This document shows, piece by piece, positions 1-10,318 of a stretch of 64,000 nucleotides of DNA (position 1 is its first letter; every line of letters starts with the position of its first letter). The stretch is from positions 115,142,238-115,206,237 of the forward strand of contig NC_090944.1 in NCBI RefSeq assembly GCF_040807025.1, written 5' to 3'. Under the pieces are notes generated by a model, which worked only from the letters and a program-made list of their open reading frames with translations, was not told where the DNA came from and made no database searches. The DNA is from Struthio camelus. Lineage: Eukaryota > Chordata > Aves > Struthioniformes > Struthionidae. Both the position numbers and the translations under genes were made by a program.

Positions 1-1697
1 CAGTTTGCTCAGTCCCAGCAGATCCTGATTTGATCAACGCTGCATGCAGTCTTTACGCAGGCCTTGATCTGCACTACTAGATCCTCCGAGATCGCTTGGA
101 GTCAATGGCACTTTAAAGCTTTTCCCACACAAATACCACAGCAGAACTGATGGCTGCAAGCTCTCCCACAGACTTAGCGGACTACCCTCCGGCTGATGGA
201 CCCAGCTTCAAACAAGAAGTTTGAAAAAATCCCCAACTTTTGTATCATGTCCCATTAGATACACACAAGTGCCCTCTGCCTGTAAGCACCTCTGGCACAG
301 CCTCTCTGAAGAAACCAAGAGAAGTTCAAGAAAGCACTGCCAATAATAGATCAGGGCCTAAAGCTTATTTGCATAACTATAACATCAACGCATGCTTTAT
401 TTTACACCATGTAACAAGTACTAGATGTCAGCTACAGACCCCCCAGAGGGCAAGAGCAAAAGCTGTGTAATCTGTATTTTGTCACTCATATTTGATAGGA
501 CATTCGCAGCTAGATAACTAGACACTAGCCCCCACTGGGGTTGCCGCCCTTCACATTTCTCCCCCAAAAGAGCTGTCCTTACCAACTTCTCCCATAGTCC
601 CGAGGTTGGCAGGTGGCTTTGACCTCTGATTTGGGGGAGCCATTTTATACATAGATTTTACAAACTCTAAATAATTTCAGCATATAACAGTGTTTTTAGT
701 TTAAAAAAAAAAACTAACAGCAAATATCTACACAGACTTTAAAGAAAAAAAATGGTTTCTGGTAAAAATAGTTCTTTCAACTACTGTTTCAGGCCACATA
801 CTAAAAATCTCAGAAAACTTTTTGGACAACAATGTATTCAATCAGAGCCTTTACCAGTCACCGCTCGTTTCCACCTTGTCAGAAGTTACAGAGAGCTTCT
901 AATGGAAACATAAGATTATTTCATGCAAATCACAGATAAAGTGCTCCCGACAGGAAAGCTCCAGCACACATCATACACATATGCCACACATACATTATGT
1001 AATACTTGTAGTACCAAATACACTCCCGGAAAGAGAGTCAGTTTGGGATGTTAAAAATTCATTGACTTTGCCCACATCAGAAACGAGAGCAGATGTCATT
1101 ATTCCCGGCCTTGGTGCAGTTCCTTCGGTGTAACTCGGTGTTACAGTGTTTGCTGGAGACAAACGGCCAGGGCAGGCTTCACTGTAACTAACAAAGAACA
1201 AGGTAAATCCGAGGGGGGAGCGGAAAGCTAAACACAGTCACGCCGCAGTGTAAATAAGGGCAGCTCAGCCGACAGCCCAGGCTGCTCCTGCCTATTTACA
1301 AACACCTACTGGTTATGGAGATGCTCTGTTATCTAGGAGCCTATCTGGTTAAATTTATAAACTGGAAGGGCTGTTCAAACCGTGTTTATCACAAGCCATC
1401 GATTGGTAGGCATAACCCAAGCTTAGCTATTCTCATACTTTGCAAACAGTCATGTATACGTCGCCGAGCTATAATTGCACACTATAAGGCACAGCAAGCC
1501 TTAAGCAAATATCGCCTCTCCCTCCCTCCCTCCCTGTCTCGCACACATGCACACCCGCACACACACCGTAAAAGACATTACTGAGACGGCTCCGAAGTCA
1601 GCGCGAGCCCGCGGTCGCCGGCAGCAGCCGGGACACGTCCGACACGGGGACGGGCCGGGCAGACTCGAGCAAACTCCGCGGCGGCCGCCGCTCCTTA
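1..1697 (-). other. PTPN14: Probable intron 1 of PTPN14 (minus strand), non-coding
   Basis: No open frame here resembles a known protein. The stretch lies immediately downstream, on the minus strand, of a strong splice donor (minus-strand CAG|GTAAGG, boundary at 1698/1699) in a CpG island. If that island is the PTPN14 promoter, this is the start of PTPN14 intron 1. The assignment rests on synteny (PTPN14 is the divergent neighbour of CENPF in amniotes), not on coding similarity. Short C- and CA-rich low-complexity sequence at about 1515-1567 borders the island. Confidence 0.4.
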
Positions 1698-2036
1698 CCT
1701 GCTGCGCGGCCGCCGGGCCGGGGGAGCGCGGCCGGCCCCGACCCCGGCCCCGGCTCCGCGCGGGCCCGCCGGAGGCGGCTCTCGGCCCGGGAGGCGGCCG
1801 CCGACGGCACCGAGGCGGAGGAGCGCGGCGGGCCGGTGCCGGTGCCGGTGCCGCTGGCGGGAGCCGCTGCCGCCGCCCGGCCCGGCCACGGCGGGGAGTT
1901 TCGGCGGGCGGGCGGCCGGCCGGGGGCTGGGGCCGCCGGCGGGGGGGGCCGGGCGCCCTGGGCTCCTGCTGCCGCCCGCGGGTGCGGGCAGGAGGGAGGG
2001 AGGGGACTGGTGTCCCGAGGGGCCGGCGGCGGCGGC

Positions 2037-2062
2037 GGGGCCGGGGCCGGGGCGGCGCGGGG
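2037..2062 (+). other. G-quadruplex-capable run
   Basis: Four runs of at least four G are separated by CC, CC and CGGCGC, matching the G4 pattern with short loops. This is common in CpG-island promoters. Whether it folds is not shown by sequence. Confidence 0.5.
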
Positions 2063-2074
2063 AGTCACGGCCCA

Positions 2075-2089
2075 GGAATGCCAGGAATG
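2075..2089 (+). promoter_or_regulatory. Tandem TEAD-type site (GGAATG, 3-bp gap, GGAATG)
   Basis: Two identical GGAATG hexamers at 2075-2080 and 2084-2089 are separated by CCA, and the second is followed by T. GGAATG(T) is the TEAD core motif, and direct repeats with a 3-bp spacer are a known TEAD dimer arrangement. The site lies inside the putative PTPN14 CpG island. Binding is inferred. Confidence 0.5.
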
Positions 2090-2139
2090 TGGGGCGGCCG
2101 CTGCGGCCGCCGGCCCGGAGACGTCGGGGACCTGACTTG

Positions 2140-2216
2140 GGATTTCTTCTTCTTTCTTTCTTTTCTTTTTTTTTTTTTCACCCCCCCCCCCTTCTTTTAC
2201 TAACTCCCCCCTCCGC
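2140..2216 (+). repeat. Polypyrimidine tract (T-rich then C-run)
   Basis: About 75 bases are nearly all pyrimidine on the + strand: TTC/TTTC repeats, a run of about 14 T, then about 11 C and further C/T. The minus strand is a matching polypurine tract, so this would be transcribed as purine-rich RNA if the minus-strand promoter starts upstream of it. It is prone to slippage and a possible H-DNA site. Confidence 0.7.
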
Positions 2217-3644
2217 CGCCCCGCTCGCGAAAGAGGAGGGATGAAACCCACCCAAAGGAGGAGGGAGAAAGAGGGAGGAAGAGGAGGGCACAGGCTCCTG
2301 CCAATCCGGGCGGGTGCCTGGTGCAACTCTCACAAGGAGGGCAGAGCTGCCAAGTTTGGGGCAGATCCGGAGAGTCTTCCCGTCCCGTCCCGTCCCCTTC
2401 CCTTCCCGCTGGTGGGAAGCCGCCCGCCAGCCCTCCCCTTCCCCGCCCCCGGGGCGCCCGTCGGCCCGGCCCGGCCCGGCCTCGGGCGGGTCCGTGGGGG
2501 GCCAGGCGAGGCGGGGAGGGAGGCGCGGGAGTAGCCCGAGGCAGGGGGAACCCCCCAGAAATGCGGGGGGTGTAGAGGAGAGAGGGGCTCGCGGCTCCTG
2601 CTGCCCCCCCCCCAGCTGGCCCCTGCTGGCCGGGTGCCAACCCACCTCCCCACTACCTCCCTCTTGCCCCCCCAGAATTCATCTCTCTCGGGCCTGCATC
2701 AGAACAATCTTTTCTGCTCCTGCCATCCCTTTCTTCAGCCCCCTTTTCTGCTGCTTTTGGCATTTCAGCTGCTTTGGCCTCTCGCTCGTGGCGTCATCCT
2801 CGTTCCTTAAAAGGTGGACATCCCTCCTCGTCCAGCTGCGTGGTGGGCTGCTGTGGGAGGCGTGCAGGACCAACACCCGGATGCTGCAGTTGTAGCATTG
2901 CAGGTGCCTTGCTGGAGAACAAGCAGGAGAAAACCTGAAGTTGCTTTGAAAGGTGGTGGTTGGCAACTATACGAAATTTCCAGGACATATGGTGCTTGGC
3001 AGATACGGAAAGGCCCTTCTGAGGACTGAGAGAAAGAGAAGGGGCATGGGGCACGCGGTGCTGCGGGAAATAGGGAGAACCATCAGGAAGGCCGGGACTA
3101 CCTAGAGAAGATAAATGGATCAGATGAGACCAGTGGGCATGCGAGTCTTAGAAATGATTTGTACTTATTCTTCAGTGTTGCAGCTGATAGCTGATTTGTG
3201 AAACTATTTTTGCCCTAGACTAAGTTTATTTAAAACTATGCACATTCTAAAAAGCATGTGCAAGTGCTTCTGATGCCAGTGGGCACCTGCAGAAAAGTCA
3301 AGGGGAGGTATCCCTCTAAAACTATGAGACCAGAACTTAAAGAATATTACAAACAGGGGAAAATCAAGAAAAATAGTGATAATTGAGACGTGATACTAGT
3401 TTTTGAGTGTACGCTTGTACACCTTATTGAAGGACTATGTGAGCAGATGCATTGGAGTCCGTGAGGATTACTCAGATTAATAATGGTAAGAAGATCAGGT
3501 GCTGAGAGAGGGAAAAGTAGCGCAGATTCCTGATTTTGATAGATAAGTAATTGTATTTAAATACTGTATGTGGAATCACAGGCCTATGCCTTACCTCTGG
3601 CATAATATTATTATAATTACATTTTGCAAGGAAAGTCCTTTTCA

Positions 3645-3790
3645 TCCGAGACTCAAACATTTTACAAACACCACACCTTAATGAAGTAAGTAATTATCCC
3701 CATTTTACATATGGCTACACTGAGGCATTAAGAAGTGACAGCATTTAAGATTTTAACTTGAATTATACTTGCCCACGTATAGATCAGAGC
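3645..3790 (-). repeat. MIR-like SINE relic (reverse orientation)
   Basis: The segment contains ATTATCCCCATTTTACATATG followed by CACTGAGGCATTAAGAAGTGAC and CTTGCCCA. This is the reverse complement of the well-known MIR core (TGTGCCTCAGTTTCCTCATCTGTAAAATGGGGATAA), with many substitutions. MIR-type elements are ancient amniote SINEs. Boundaries are approximate. Confidence 0.6.
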
Positions 3791-5129
3791 TTTTAATCAC
3801 AATATGAAAGTGACATAAAGGGGTCAGAATGAGATGATAAAACAGAGCACACAGCTCCTGTGCCCTGAGTTTATACAGTCCAACTTTGTCCCCTCCCCCC
3901 ACCCCCCCCAAAAAAACAATTTCCGTATAGCGAGTGCAAAGATACACGAGAGGGTAAGATGCATTTTAAACTAAGGTTTAAGTTTTTAGGTTTCTGTCAA
4001 ATTCTGTCGACGCTGGGGGAGGTGTAAGGATTTGCTTTTTAGCACAGTGAAGATTGACTTTCACATAAATGCTTCAATGTGGTGTGTTGGTAACCTAAGT
4101 CTTTCAGCTGAATCCCTGGTTTGCAGCTGGCACTTTTACTTTCCTAGGGGTCTCTGCGTTTGAGGAAAACTTCTTCAATGACCTTAACTGCAGATGAAAA
4201 AATGTTGCAAGAAGAAGCATAAACATGCTGACAGATAAAGTTTTTAGAGGGGAGAATCTATATATTTGTTACCCGCAGCACTGTCCCTAGAAGAAATAAA
4301 AACCGATTACTTGTCAGCAAGAGCTTTTGCAAAAAAGTAAGCTTAACAAAATCTGCAAAATGAAATATATTTCAAACCAATCCAAACAAGGAACGCTTGT
4401 GAAGTTAGGAACAGTGAAGACAATTACTTATTCATGAGATTCCTTAGTGCAACGAATAATATCCGTATTAGACTCTTAGAAATTGTAGTAGTAGATGCTT
4501 TAGAAGTACAGAGCTTCACAGAGATCATAGCCAGTTACTGCAGTGTCTTCCATGAAGAAATTGGCTGTGTTGGTGGTACTTCCGCTTTCTGAGACTGTTG
4601 AAACCTTGAACCTTTACATATATCTTTGTTCCCCAGAGAGCTGCTAGGATTATAGCACCCTGAGATTAAAGCCAAGAGTTTCTACCTGGTTCTTGAGGTG
4701 TGATTTTAGAACATACTAAAGTTGGATTAGAGGTTCCTATGGCTATTTCAAAAATGTGGTGTTAAAATGATCCAAAGTATTGGTCTGATTCCAAACCTCT
4801 GTGCCCCTTCAAATTTGTCAGGAAAACTTCAATGTTCTTTCAGTAATATATTGGTTGGATTTATGCATTATCTTTCTGTTCCACTAGGGAGTCATAGTAT
4901 AGCTTTTTTTTTTTGCTGAAAAGTGGCAATTCTAAATACTATTTAGAGACTTTAATGAGTTGCTATAATGATTTGTGGAATTTAACTCTAAAATATTCCC
5001 TCTGCTCTGGTATGAATGAATTTTTATATTAGTTGCTTCTGCAACTCCATCAGGATTATTACATTAAGATGCTCAATGGAACAGTAGCATAGATCAGAAT
5101 TAAATGATTGACATAGGACTGTACCTCAG

Positions 5130-5275
5130 TTGCCTTAGCTACTGGTCTTTGGTATATCTTGGGCAAGTAGCAGCGCATCTCTGTGCCTTAGTTTTCTTCT
5201 CTGAAAACTGAGATAATGATAGTGATCTTAATAAGATACTTTTTGATTTAAAGATGAAAGCATTGCATAGGAGCT
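5130..5275 (+). repeat. MIR-like SINE relic (forward)
   Basis: The motifs CTTGGGCAAGT, CTCTGTGCCTTAGTTTTCTTCTCTG and AAAACTGAGATAATGATAGTG occur in the order and spacing of the MIR core. The copy is diverged and has lost its tRNA-like head. Confidence 0.6.
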
Positions 5276-7019
5276 AGATGTTATTTGAAGATTTTTTCCC
5301 AAATCATGGATTAGACAAGCCTGAATATTGTCTTAAAAACTTTATGAAAATAAAAGCCCAACACCATTCAGGTTGATCAAATGATTAACATTAGTAGAGG
5401 AGTACTGACTTTATCTGGGTGAAAATATAGCAGATTTTTAATGTGTTGTCTGAAGACATGCAGTAAATTTTGAAGTATCTTGGGACCTTGCTAGTAAGAC
5501 CTGTATTAAGCATATTTTGAGTATGTTTAAACCTAGGCTACTGCAGTTCTAGAGTCTTGTTATAGCATGGAAAAATCTCGGTCCTTGTTGGTTGGTAAAA
5601 CCATGTCATAACCTGTTTTGAATAAAACTGTCTTTAAACGGTGCTTAAGCAACAACTGGTGGTTTCTTCTGTGAACAGTAGATGATGTTTAATTAGCCTT
5701 ACAGTCATCTACATTACAATCAAATCAAAGAATGTAGTTGCAACACATCCCCAATTTGTATTGTAAATGTGACCCTAACTGTGTTCCTAAAATCTCTGTC
5801 ATGTGCTACAGCTGGGTACACTGACCTCATTGTAATGTAAGCAAAAACTTACTCCGCAGTAGCAGAAATTCCCACTTCTAAAATCATATTTGTTCTTTAT
5901 AAATCGGTACTTCTAATGGTTGAAGCTTACCACAAGTGAGAAAAAGTTTACTTCTGTAGTATTTTGCGTTCTCATTAATTATTTTATTTAAAAGTGCTTT
6001 TCAGAATCATCTCTTAGAAAAGGAATTTGGATTACACAATCTTGGAAAACAAACCTGTTGCCACCAAGCATGAGCTAACATGTTATAGTACTCTACAGCT
6101 TATCGTAAGTAAGCCAGCACCCAGTTTTGTAGACCAGAAAAAGTCTTGGGTGATTATCTGTGCAAATACACTATGCTACATTGAATATTCTAGTTTGCTT
6201 AAAAGTTATATTCTGCCTGAGGACTTACTGAGTAGATGAGCACTTACTGAGTATCTTCTTCAGTAAGAGTTATAAAATCATAAACTTTTTATTATTTGCA
6301 AGTGTAATGGTGAACTTTTGATTCCACAGTTGTAAGTGCTCAAAGTGTACTTTCAATAGCGATATTCCTCTCTATGTAACTGTTACTGCTATCCAAGCTA
6401 AAATAGTCAGAATTTTAGGACAAAATGGAATCATATTTTGTCATTTTCTTAGATTAACAATTAGGGTATTTTTAAACGTATCATTTAGCACAGTTATTAG
6501 GTTTATTACCCTAATCCTAGATTAGCTAAATTAACTTCTGTTAAAAGCTAGTAAATTTATTGTTCAAGAGATCACTGTTTTGAGAAATCTGAAGACCTAG
6601 GTTCATAATTTGCTGTCCTGTGATATAGATACATTATGTATGCGTGTATACCATCTGCCTGAATGACAGGGTAGCAAGTCTACTGCAGAAACAAATAAAA
6701 GCAACTTGAGTTTCAGAAATTCTCAAGCTATAGCTTTAAGGATCCAATTCATCAAAGGAACTTCTTACAAGCTTAGCTTTTAGCCTGTGCCTCAATTCTT
6801 CTTGAGCCAATGTGACTTAACAGCATGCCTGTGAGTCAACATACACTACTGATTTGTAGACATTTTTGCTGCTCCTCAGTTCTGATGATCATCAGCTTTA
6901 TTTATGTGTGTCAGCATGGATTTAGGTGTCTGACTTTGGGCAGCTAGGTTTGAAAATATTTCATTGCTGCTCGGAGATAAATGGTTGGGCAAGCAAAGAG
7001 CTACCGTCATAATCTAAAA

Positions 7020-7130
7020 TTTGTTTTTGTGACTGTCACAAACTTGTGTGACTTGAATAAAGTGTTTAAAGTTTGCTTATCTGTGAAATGGGCATGATAC
7101 CATGCTTGGATACGTAAGTACTGTAAAACT
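7020..7130 (+). repeat. Probable MIR-like relic (forward)
   Basis: A GTGTGACTTGAATAA segment is followed by TTTGCTTATCTGTGAAATGGGCATGATACC, which matches the MIR section around 'CATCTGTAAAATGGGGATAATA' imperfectly. Too diverged for exact ends. Confidence 0.45.
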
Positions 7131-7939
7131 CCATGGTTTTAATGCTTTCTGAAATCAACAAATGAAGGCCTCTGTAAAGGAATAGAGCCTTTAGCTATTT
7201 GTCTGTCAGCTTTTGAAGTGCACATATTGTTTCTAACCGAGTCATGATTCTCACTAGAGTGCTAGAGTTTCTTTATCCTGCTGTATTTGAAGAATTGTAC
7301 ATATACTTTTTGGTAGAACTAACTCAGAAAAACATTATATAGTTTCCTGTTAGTTTTGGAATGCTGAGAGATATATTTAAAAATTGATTGTTATCTACTG
7401 TACCGACTTTAATTTTCATGCTAAATTAGATTCCCTGGAAAGAGATGTAAAATGCATGCAAACATTTTTATGGAAAATGTTAAAAGAAAAATAGTATTAG
7501 AAATAGCAATCAAACTGTTGGAATTCAGACCTGGAAAAGGCAAGGAGATCAACTGATAATCAAAGTCATAAAGATTTAGAATTTGGAGCAGTTGTTTTCT
7601 CCTTGTATATTTGTTTGTTTTATTGAATCATTTCAGTTAATGGTACATAAATTATGGTTGTTTGACATGGGTTTCCCACTGCATTTAGCTGGCTACCTGA
7701 AAACCCTCTCTCTAGAACTTGAAAAAAGTGGCAGAAGTAATGTTGAGGTGATTAAGATGTGTTTAAGATAAGGATGCATACTTTTGTCTTAGCTATTCAA
7801 GCTTTTAACAGGAAAACACAACAGAAGACTTTAGAGACAACATTAAGATAGTCACAGTAAGTCACTTCTTTAGTTTGTCATGAACTGTGTAGGTGATATT
7901 ATTTCCCTGATAGATGAAATGAGATTTGACCAGTAGGTG

Positions 7940-8080
7940 AACACAATACAAAGCAAGTATAGATTCTCAGATAATACCTAACACAAATTTACATATACAT
8001 ATATATTATAGAGAGAGAGAGATTGATAAACATGTATATTAACTATTATCTGAGAATCTATACTTGCTTTGTATTGTGTT
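7940..8080. repeat. Perfect 37-bp inverted repeat with 67-nt spacer
   Basis: The left arm is 7940-7976 and the right arm 8044-8080. The right arm is the exact reverse complement of the left over 37 bases. The spacer (7977-8043) is AT-rich with TATATA and (GA)5 sequence. The arms are not low-complexity, so this is not a chance microsatellite match. No target-site duplication or known transposon end was recognised. Confidence 0.9.
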
Positions 8081-8105
8081 TTGGGTTTTATATATATTTA
8101 AAAGT

Positions 8106-8136
8106 TAAAATGTATATACATATATATATATATATG
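8106..8136. repeat. AT microsatellite
   Basis: An alternating (TA)n tract interrupted by ATACATAT lies just beyond the inverted repeat. Confidence 0.7.
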
Positions 8137-10039
8137 CCATAACAAAAGAGAAACAATATATAGGCTCAGGCTTTAACTTCGGTAGCTCATAGGAATGGGA
8201 TGTTCAAATGGAGATTAGGCACGGCAAGGACAGCCATGACAAATGATCAAGAACTTAGAAGAACAGAGAGGTCAATAAAGAAGCAAAACTCAAACTTTTG
8301 AAGATGATTGTGTGCATGACAGCTACAAACCACTGGGAGGGCTGGACGTAGAGAAAAAGAAAGATTAAAAGGTGATTAAAAAAAAAATGAATAAAAGAGT
8401 AAAAGGTGATGCAAGGAATAAATTACTGTAGATAAACCAAGAAAAACTAGATCTAAAGAATCACAATATGAGAAAGAGAAAACACACTTACCAGTGGGCA
8501 CTTTCTACATGCCCCTATTAAAAAAAAAAAACGTGGTAAAGATTAGAGAGGCAGAGCTATGAAAAGTAGTTCCTTTATATACAGTACACTTGCTTCTGAA
8601 CCACTTTTCTGTCTCTCTTGAGCAGAGAGAAACTCAAGACTAAATGTTTCCATCTGCAGTTAAGAATACAAACCTTTGGGATGGGCAAAGGAGATACAAA
8701 CTATAGAACCATCAAAGTCAGTGAGGAGTGGGCCATAGGGGAAATGCACCCTGAAACCTGATTAGCTCTTACTTACAAGATATAGCAGCATTTGATAGTA
8801 TCATAACCTTTTTTTAGTGTTGATCTCTGTACTATGAAAGATTTGCTTGTTATCACCGTTTCTAGCTAGCAGCAATTCACCATTAAAAAAAAAAAATGTG
8901 TTCCAATTTTATTTGCAGCTCAGTAACTGGTAATTTGAGGCCTAGACAATAAGGATTTAATGTGTCATATCATAATGCAATCACGATAATTATTTATCAT
9001 TTTCTTCACATACTTGCATGTTAGTTCTGTGAGTGTTATACTAACGGGTATATTCACAGTCCTTTACAAATGATTTATTTAGAACAGGAATGAAAAGCAT
9101 AAATATAATGCCTCTTTGCTGCTGCAGCAGCATTGCTATGGTTGCAAATCTTGCAAAGTTCTTCAGATAAAGACAGTATGTGTGCCCTTAAATAACAAGC
9201 ATTTGTGTTTGTTTACTTTCTTCCTCCACGCTTCCAATATATTCACAAATGTTAAACAACTAACCAAGAAAAACCCTCCCTTCTTTTTAATTGTTTGGTT
9301 TATTAACTAATTTTACTGTCATTTACTGTCATTTTGTGCTACTGAGTATATCTGTGTATCTGAGCAGCTTTAAATTCAAAGTTTAACACTTCTGTGGGCC
9401 TGTAGATTTGAAAAAGTGACAATAATATAACTTTATACAAAGATCAGAGAATATTTTCCTCTGATCATAATTATTCAGAGTCATTATGCTTAATATATAA
9501 AAGAGAAACATAAATGAAAGCACAAGCTGTAAGATATATTTTTTCCTGTAAAACAAGTAAGTTCTAAATCTCAAGAATACATCTACTATGGTTATAGTTC
9601 CTTATGGTATAGTTCCATACTACCATTTATGATTGGTGTTAGGGATTAGAGCATGGGGATGGGGATTTAGGGTGGTGTAACATAGGATTTTGACTGATCG
9701 AAGTTGGTGTCACCACCGTCCTGTCTGCTCTCAGCTGTGTATCCCTGCTTCATTTGCTGAGCTGGATCAGACACTTACCCGACCCCACAGGGTAGCGGTT
9801 TGGAGACCTAAGCCACATACAAACTGATGCTATCTGAAAGGCTTTGGGCTAGTGTAACACTCTTCATCAGTGTTAACCACCTCACCTCGAGATTCAGAGG
9901 AGTACCAAGTCACCCTAAGGGAGCAGGTAGCAGCATGCAGGTGAGGGACAGATGGAGGGTGGCAATGGGGCAGCATTACCTTGGGGTGCTTTAAATGGCT
10001 GCGGCCCTGCAGCCCATTGTTCCCGTCCAGCATCTGCAC

Positions 10040-10115
10040 GTGACTCACTGTGTCACCTTAGACAAGCTGGATAACCCCAGTAACCTTTTCAGTAAAAGGA
10101 AACCTACCCGCTGGT
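10040..10115 (+). repeat. Weak MIR-like relic
   Basis: CACTGTGTCACCTTAGACAAGC followed by CCTTTTCAGTAAAAGGAAA resembles the MIR text 'CTGTGTGACCTTGGGCAAGT...CCTCATCTGTAAAATGG'. The match is partial and the call tentative. Confidence 0.3.
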
Positions 10116-10302
10116 GTTTAGTAGGCTATGGTAGATGATGTGATCACCACTCCATGTACTGCAATACAACAGTTGCAGGTATTTTATCCACTAGTATGTT
10201 CATGCAGTCCATCCTCATGCTGGTATCAATGTGAGCACTGCTGTAGCAATTTCCCTTGGTAGGTAAGAAATACCACAAGACTCAAGTAGAGAAACACTAT
10301 TT

Positions 10303-10318
10303 ACTTTGTTAACAAAGT
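10303..10318. promoter_or_regulatory. 16-bp palindrome with paired TCF/LEF-like (or SOX-like) cores
   Basis: ACTTTGTTAACAAAGT is a perfect palindrome. Each half is CTTTGTT/AACAAAG, the TCF/LEF consensus that also suits SOX HMG boxes. A regulatory role is speculative. Confidence 0.3.

Larger units (their letters stand above)
1699..2130 (-). other. PTPN14: Putative non-coding first exon of PTPN14; 3' edge defined, 5' edge unknown
   Basis: Read on the minus strand, the sequence ends GCAGCAG and is followed by GTAAGGAGC, a near-perfect U1 donor, inside the CpG island. This fixes the 3' end of a minus-strand exon at 1699. The transcription start is not visible; 2130 is a placeholder near the polypyrimidine tract. 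The gene name is inferred from synteny only. Confidence 0.4.
1580..2560. promoter_or_regulatory. PTPN14: CpG island, putative PTPN14 promoter
   Basis: Roughly 1 kb of very GC-rich, CpG-dense DNA stands out from an AT-rich background. It contains a minus-strand splice donor, G-run clusters, a polypyrimidine tract and a tandem TEAD-like site. Long open frames on both strands are GC-rich artefacts made of Pro, Arg, Gly and Ala. Known gene order in amniotes places PTPN14, a FERM-domain tyrosine phosphatase that restrains YAP, divergently upstream of CENPF. Its first exon is non-coding, so no protein signal is expected. It could instead be an unannotated lncRNA promoter. Confidence 0.55.

Noticed and set aside
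1547-2653. Long overlapping open frames on both strands in the first CpG island
   Set aside because: They are Pro/Arg/Gly/Ala-rich, present in several frames at once, and explained by GC composition lacking stops. No known domain.
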